Below, in pieces: positions 39,201-42,200 of a stretch of 64,000 nucleotides of DNA. The stretch spans positions 61,620,580-61,684,579 of the forward strand of contig NC_085138.1 in NCBI RefSeq assembly GCF_035046485.1, written 5' to 3'. The DNA is from Aedes albopictus. Taxonomy: Eukaryota > Arthropoda > Insecta > Diptera > Culicidae. The notes under the pieces are model-generated. The model was given only the letters and a program-made list of their open reading frames with translations, was not told where the DNA came from and searched no databases. Each line of letters opens with the position of its first letter. Positions within the stretch are counted from its first letter, which is position 1. Position numbers and translations under genes: made by a program.

Positions 39201-42200
39201 CAATCGATGCACTTTAACCACCACCCCGGCGGCGGCCCGTACAAGACGAAGCCGTCCAAGATGATCACTACCCAAGCAAATGCATCAACCGATGCAACCC
39301 GACAGACGAGAAGATCGACCACCAATGAACCACGACGAGACGAAGAAGCAAACCCACAAGATGAGAAGAAGCTGCACCCGCAGGATCCCGTTGCATGCGT
39401 ACTCTGCAACCGCTGTACAACACGGTGCGACGACGTAACCGAGCAAGCCCACGAAGAGAGTCGACTGAGGTCGACGAAACCACATCCCAGATGAGAGCAG
39501 ACCCGAAGAGCCGGTAACCCATCGGCCAAGATGACGTGATCGAAGAAGACCTACCTCAATCCATGATCCAACTTGTGAACTATAGTGAATTTAAGCATAT
39601 TCAGTTACGAAGTGTTCCAATTTGCCACTATTATATAGTATTAAGTAATTGAATTCCAAATGATCAAATACTAGCTAATATTAGAATTCGTTTGAAACCA
39701 GCCGGTTTCAAGGGGGGCGGCATGTTTGCGAACAACCGTCTAGTTAACCCCAAGTTGCGCTAAAGCCCCGTATAACAGTTACGAGAATTACTCTTCTCTC
39801 ATTTCTTGGTAAATCCGATCGTACACGATCGCAGGTAGGCAGTAGGCAGAGTGATCGATAGATCGATCGCTAAGAGAAATTTTCAAATATAATTAGTGTA
39901 CCACGAAGCTCGGTTGAATATAGTTTATTTTTTTCAAACCGCGTACCGCAGTGCCGAATTTCTTGTGCATCCGAAAGTTCAAGTGTACCTAGTGTCGAAG
40001 GAGTGAAGTGTGGCTCTGGAACTGCATTTTTTGCAACCTTTTTAATACAGTCCACTAGTGTGCTGCAGTCCAGAACAGCATTCTTGACGGAATACCTGGA
40101 GGATATTCTAAAGGAATTTTAGGAGGAATCTATTAAGTAATTCGTAGAGGAATACCAGAAAAAAATCCTGAAGAAATCGCAGATGGAGTTCTTCGACAGA
40201 TTCGGTAGAAATCCTTAGAAGAGTTTCTGAGAAAGTCCAGAAGGAATCCCGGAAGCAATTTCAAGACGAATTACCAAGGGAATCCCTAAACAGTTCCTGG
40301 AGGAAGTAATGAATCAATTCCTGGATGAGTTTTTTTTAAGGTACAAGGAGGGGTTCCGGGTCATTTGGCCGAATGCCGTTTGGCCGAACGCCGTTTGGCC
40401 GAAAGGGTCATTTGGCTGAATGCCATTTGGCCGAATGCCGTTTGGCCGAAAAATAAATGATGAACTTAAGTCACCACGTCACTATTCCTCGCATCAGTAT
40501 AACTCGATAGAACAGCCTGTGATTCAAAGAAGCAAAAATCTTTGATAAAATATTGACAGATTCAACGCCAGCTCATCCCTGAATGTCAAAACTAGAAAGA
40601 ATTAAAAAAAGGTAATATTTCTGATGATCATATTGATAGTTGGAATGTCAAAAACTTCCTCTGAACCCTTTGAACATAATTCGGCCAAACGGCTTTCGGC
40701 CAAACGACCATTCGGCCAAATGGCCGTACACCACAAGTAATTCCTGGAGGAACCCTAAAAAGAGTACCTGGGAGAATCTTTGGAGGATTTTTTAAAATAA
40801 GTAGTTCCAGAAATAATCACAGAAGGAACTCCCGAGTTAAGCTCTGCAGAAATTCTTGGAGGAATCCCTGGAGGATATCCTAGAAGAATGCCCGTCGAGA
40901 TTAATGGAGGAATCTCTAGAAATACTCCAGGAGGAATCTCTAGAAAAATTCTTAGAGGAATTTCTGGAGGAATCTCTAGAGGCATTTCTGAATTAATCCC
41001 TGGATGAAGTTTTAGTGAAATCCTGGATGAAGTTTTAGGAGGAATCCCTGAAGAAATCCCTAGAGGAATCCCAGCAAAAAAATCCTGGAGAAATTGCAGA
41101 TGGAATCCTTGGAGAAATCCTGAAGGAATTCTGAGAAGAACTCGAGGAGGAACTACTTGAGGAATTCCTGTAGCAGTTCCTGAAAAAAAAAAAACCGGGA
41201 GGAATCCCGGAAAAATCCAAAAGGAACTCCTGAAGCAATTTTAAAAAGTGCTTCTGGAGGAATCCTAGAAGGATTTTTTTAAATAATCCCTGGAGTTGTT
41301 CCTGAAAGAATCACAGAGAATATTCCCGGGTGAATTCCTGGAGAAATTCTTGAAGAAAAACCTGGAGGAATCCCGGAAGCAATCCCATGAGGAATTCCAT
41401 AGGAAATCCCAGGAAAGCTTTCTTAATAAATTCCTGGAAGAATTTCTGTAGGAAAAAATATGAAAGGAAGGAAGTTATGGAGAAAATCTTGTAGGAATTT
41501 GTCGATGCATCCTTGCAGAAGTATTTGTAAAAAATTCTGAAGGAATTGTGGGAGGATTTCTTGAATAATTTCTTGGAACAAACCCTGAAAAAGAAAACTA
41601 TTTAAACCCTGCAAGATGCCAATGCAAGAATTCACGAAGGAGAAACTCCTGGGCAAGTCCCTTGAGGAATTTCTGGAAGAAAGTTTCTGAATAAATGCCT
41701 AAAGGAATTTCTGGAAGTGTCTTTAAATGAATTCGTAAAGAAATCCCTGGTATTTTGATCTTGGCATGACGTTTGTTTGAATTGAATACAAGTGAAATAC
41801 AAGATACAAGCACCGTAGCACATAACTGCACTCTATAGCAGCATATGGTTTTACAAAGTCCTTATTTTTCCTTACCGGAACCGGTTCCAGCATATCTTAA
41901 CAATTCAACCAAACTTGTTATTTGGTAAAATTCTATGATAAGATTAAAGTGGTTCTCTTGGAGAAATATTTGGCAAAAATTCCTGTGGTTCTCAAGAAAA
42001 AAAAGGTTTGATACCTATATGTGGATTAAAACCTCAATTATTATATTAGTTTTTTTTATTTTTTTTGGAACTCTGAATTATTGATAATCTTTGAGTTGGC
42101 TCGAATAAAAAGAAAATCTGTCGGCCAGAGGGGGGAGGGCACGGCGCCCCCCCCCCCCCGACCCCTCTGGCTACGCCCTTGAGTAAAGACGTAAAGGGCA

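Larger units (their letters stand above)
31938..40077 (+). mobile_element. complete BEL/Pao LTR retrotransposon
   Basis: 8140 bp with two 355-bp LTRs (TG...CA ends), a primer-binding-site-like sequence right after the 5' LTR, one uninterrupted gag-pol frame, a purine tract before the 3' LTR, and the 5-bp target duplication GCATT at 31933-31937 and 40078-40082. A 5-bp duplication and the order gag (DUF1759-like), zinc knuckles, protease (DUF1758-like), RT, RNase H, integrase, C-terminal DUF5641-like domain define BEL/Pao. The LTRs differ at one aligned site (C at 32149, T at 39934), so insertion was recent. It is antisense to the host furin gene and sits in its largest intron. No envelope-like ORF follows pol. 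Confidence 0.95.
28648..42178. mobile_element. candidate large element bounded by GGGCGTAGCC ends, enclosing a 12-bp array and the BEL insertion
   Basis: At the left AAAGGGCGTAGCCAG is followed by a run of about 15 G; at the right the inverted text is a C-run, then CTGGCTACGCCCTT. The two sites are in inverted orientation. Between them lie non-repeat flanks, the 12-bp array and, inside the array, the BEL element and a foldback element. Removing these two leaves about 5 kb. That the two ends belong to one element is inference; they could be two unrelated insertions. Confidence 0.4.
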
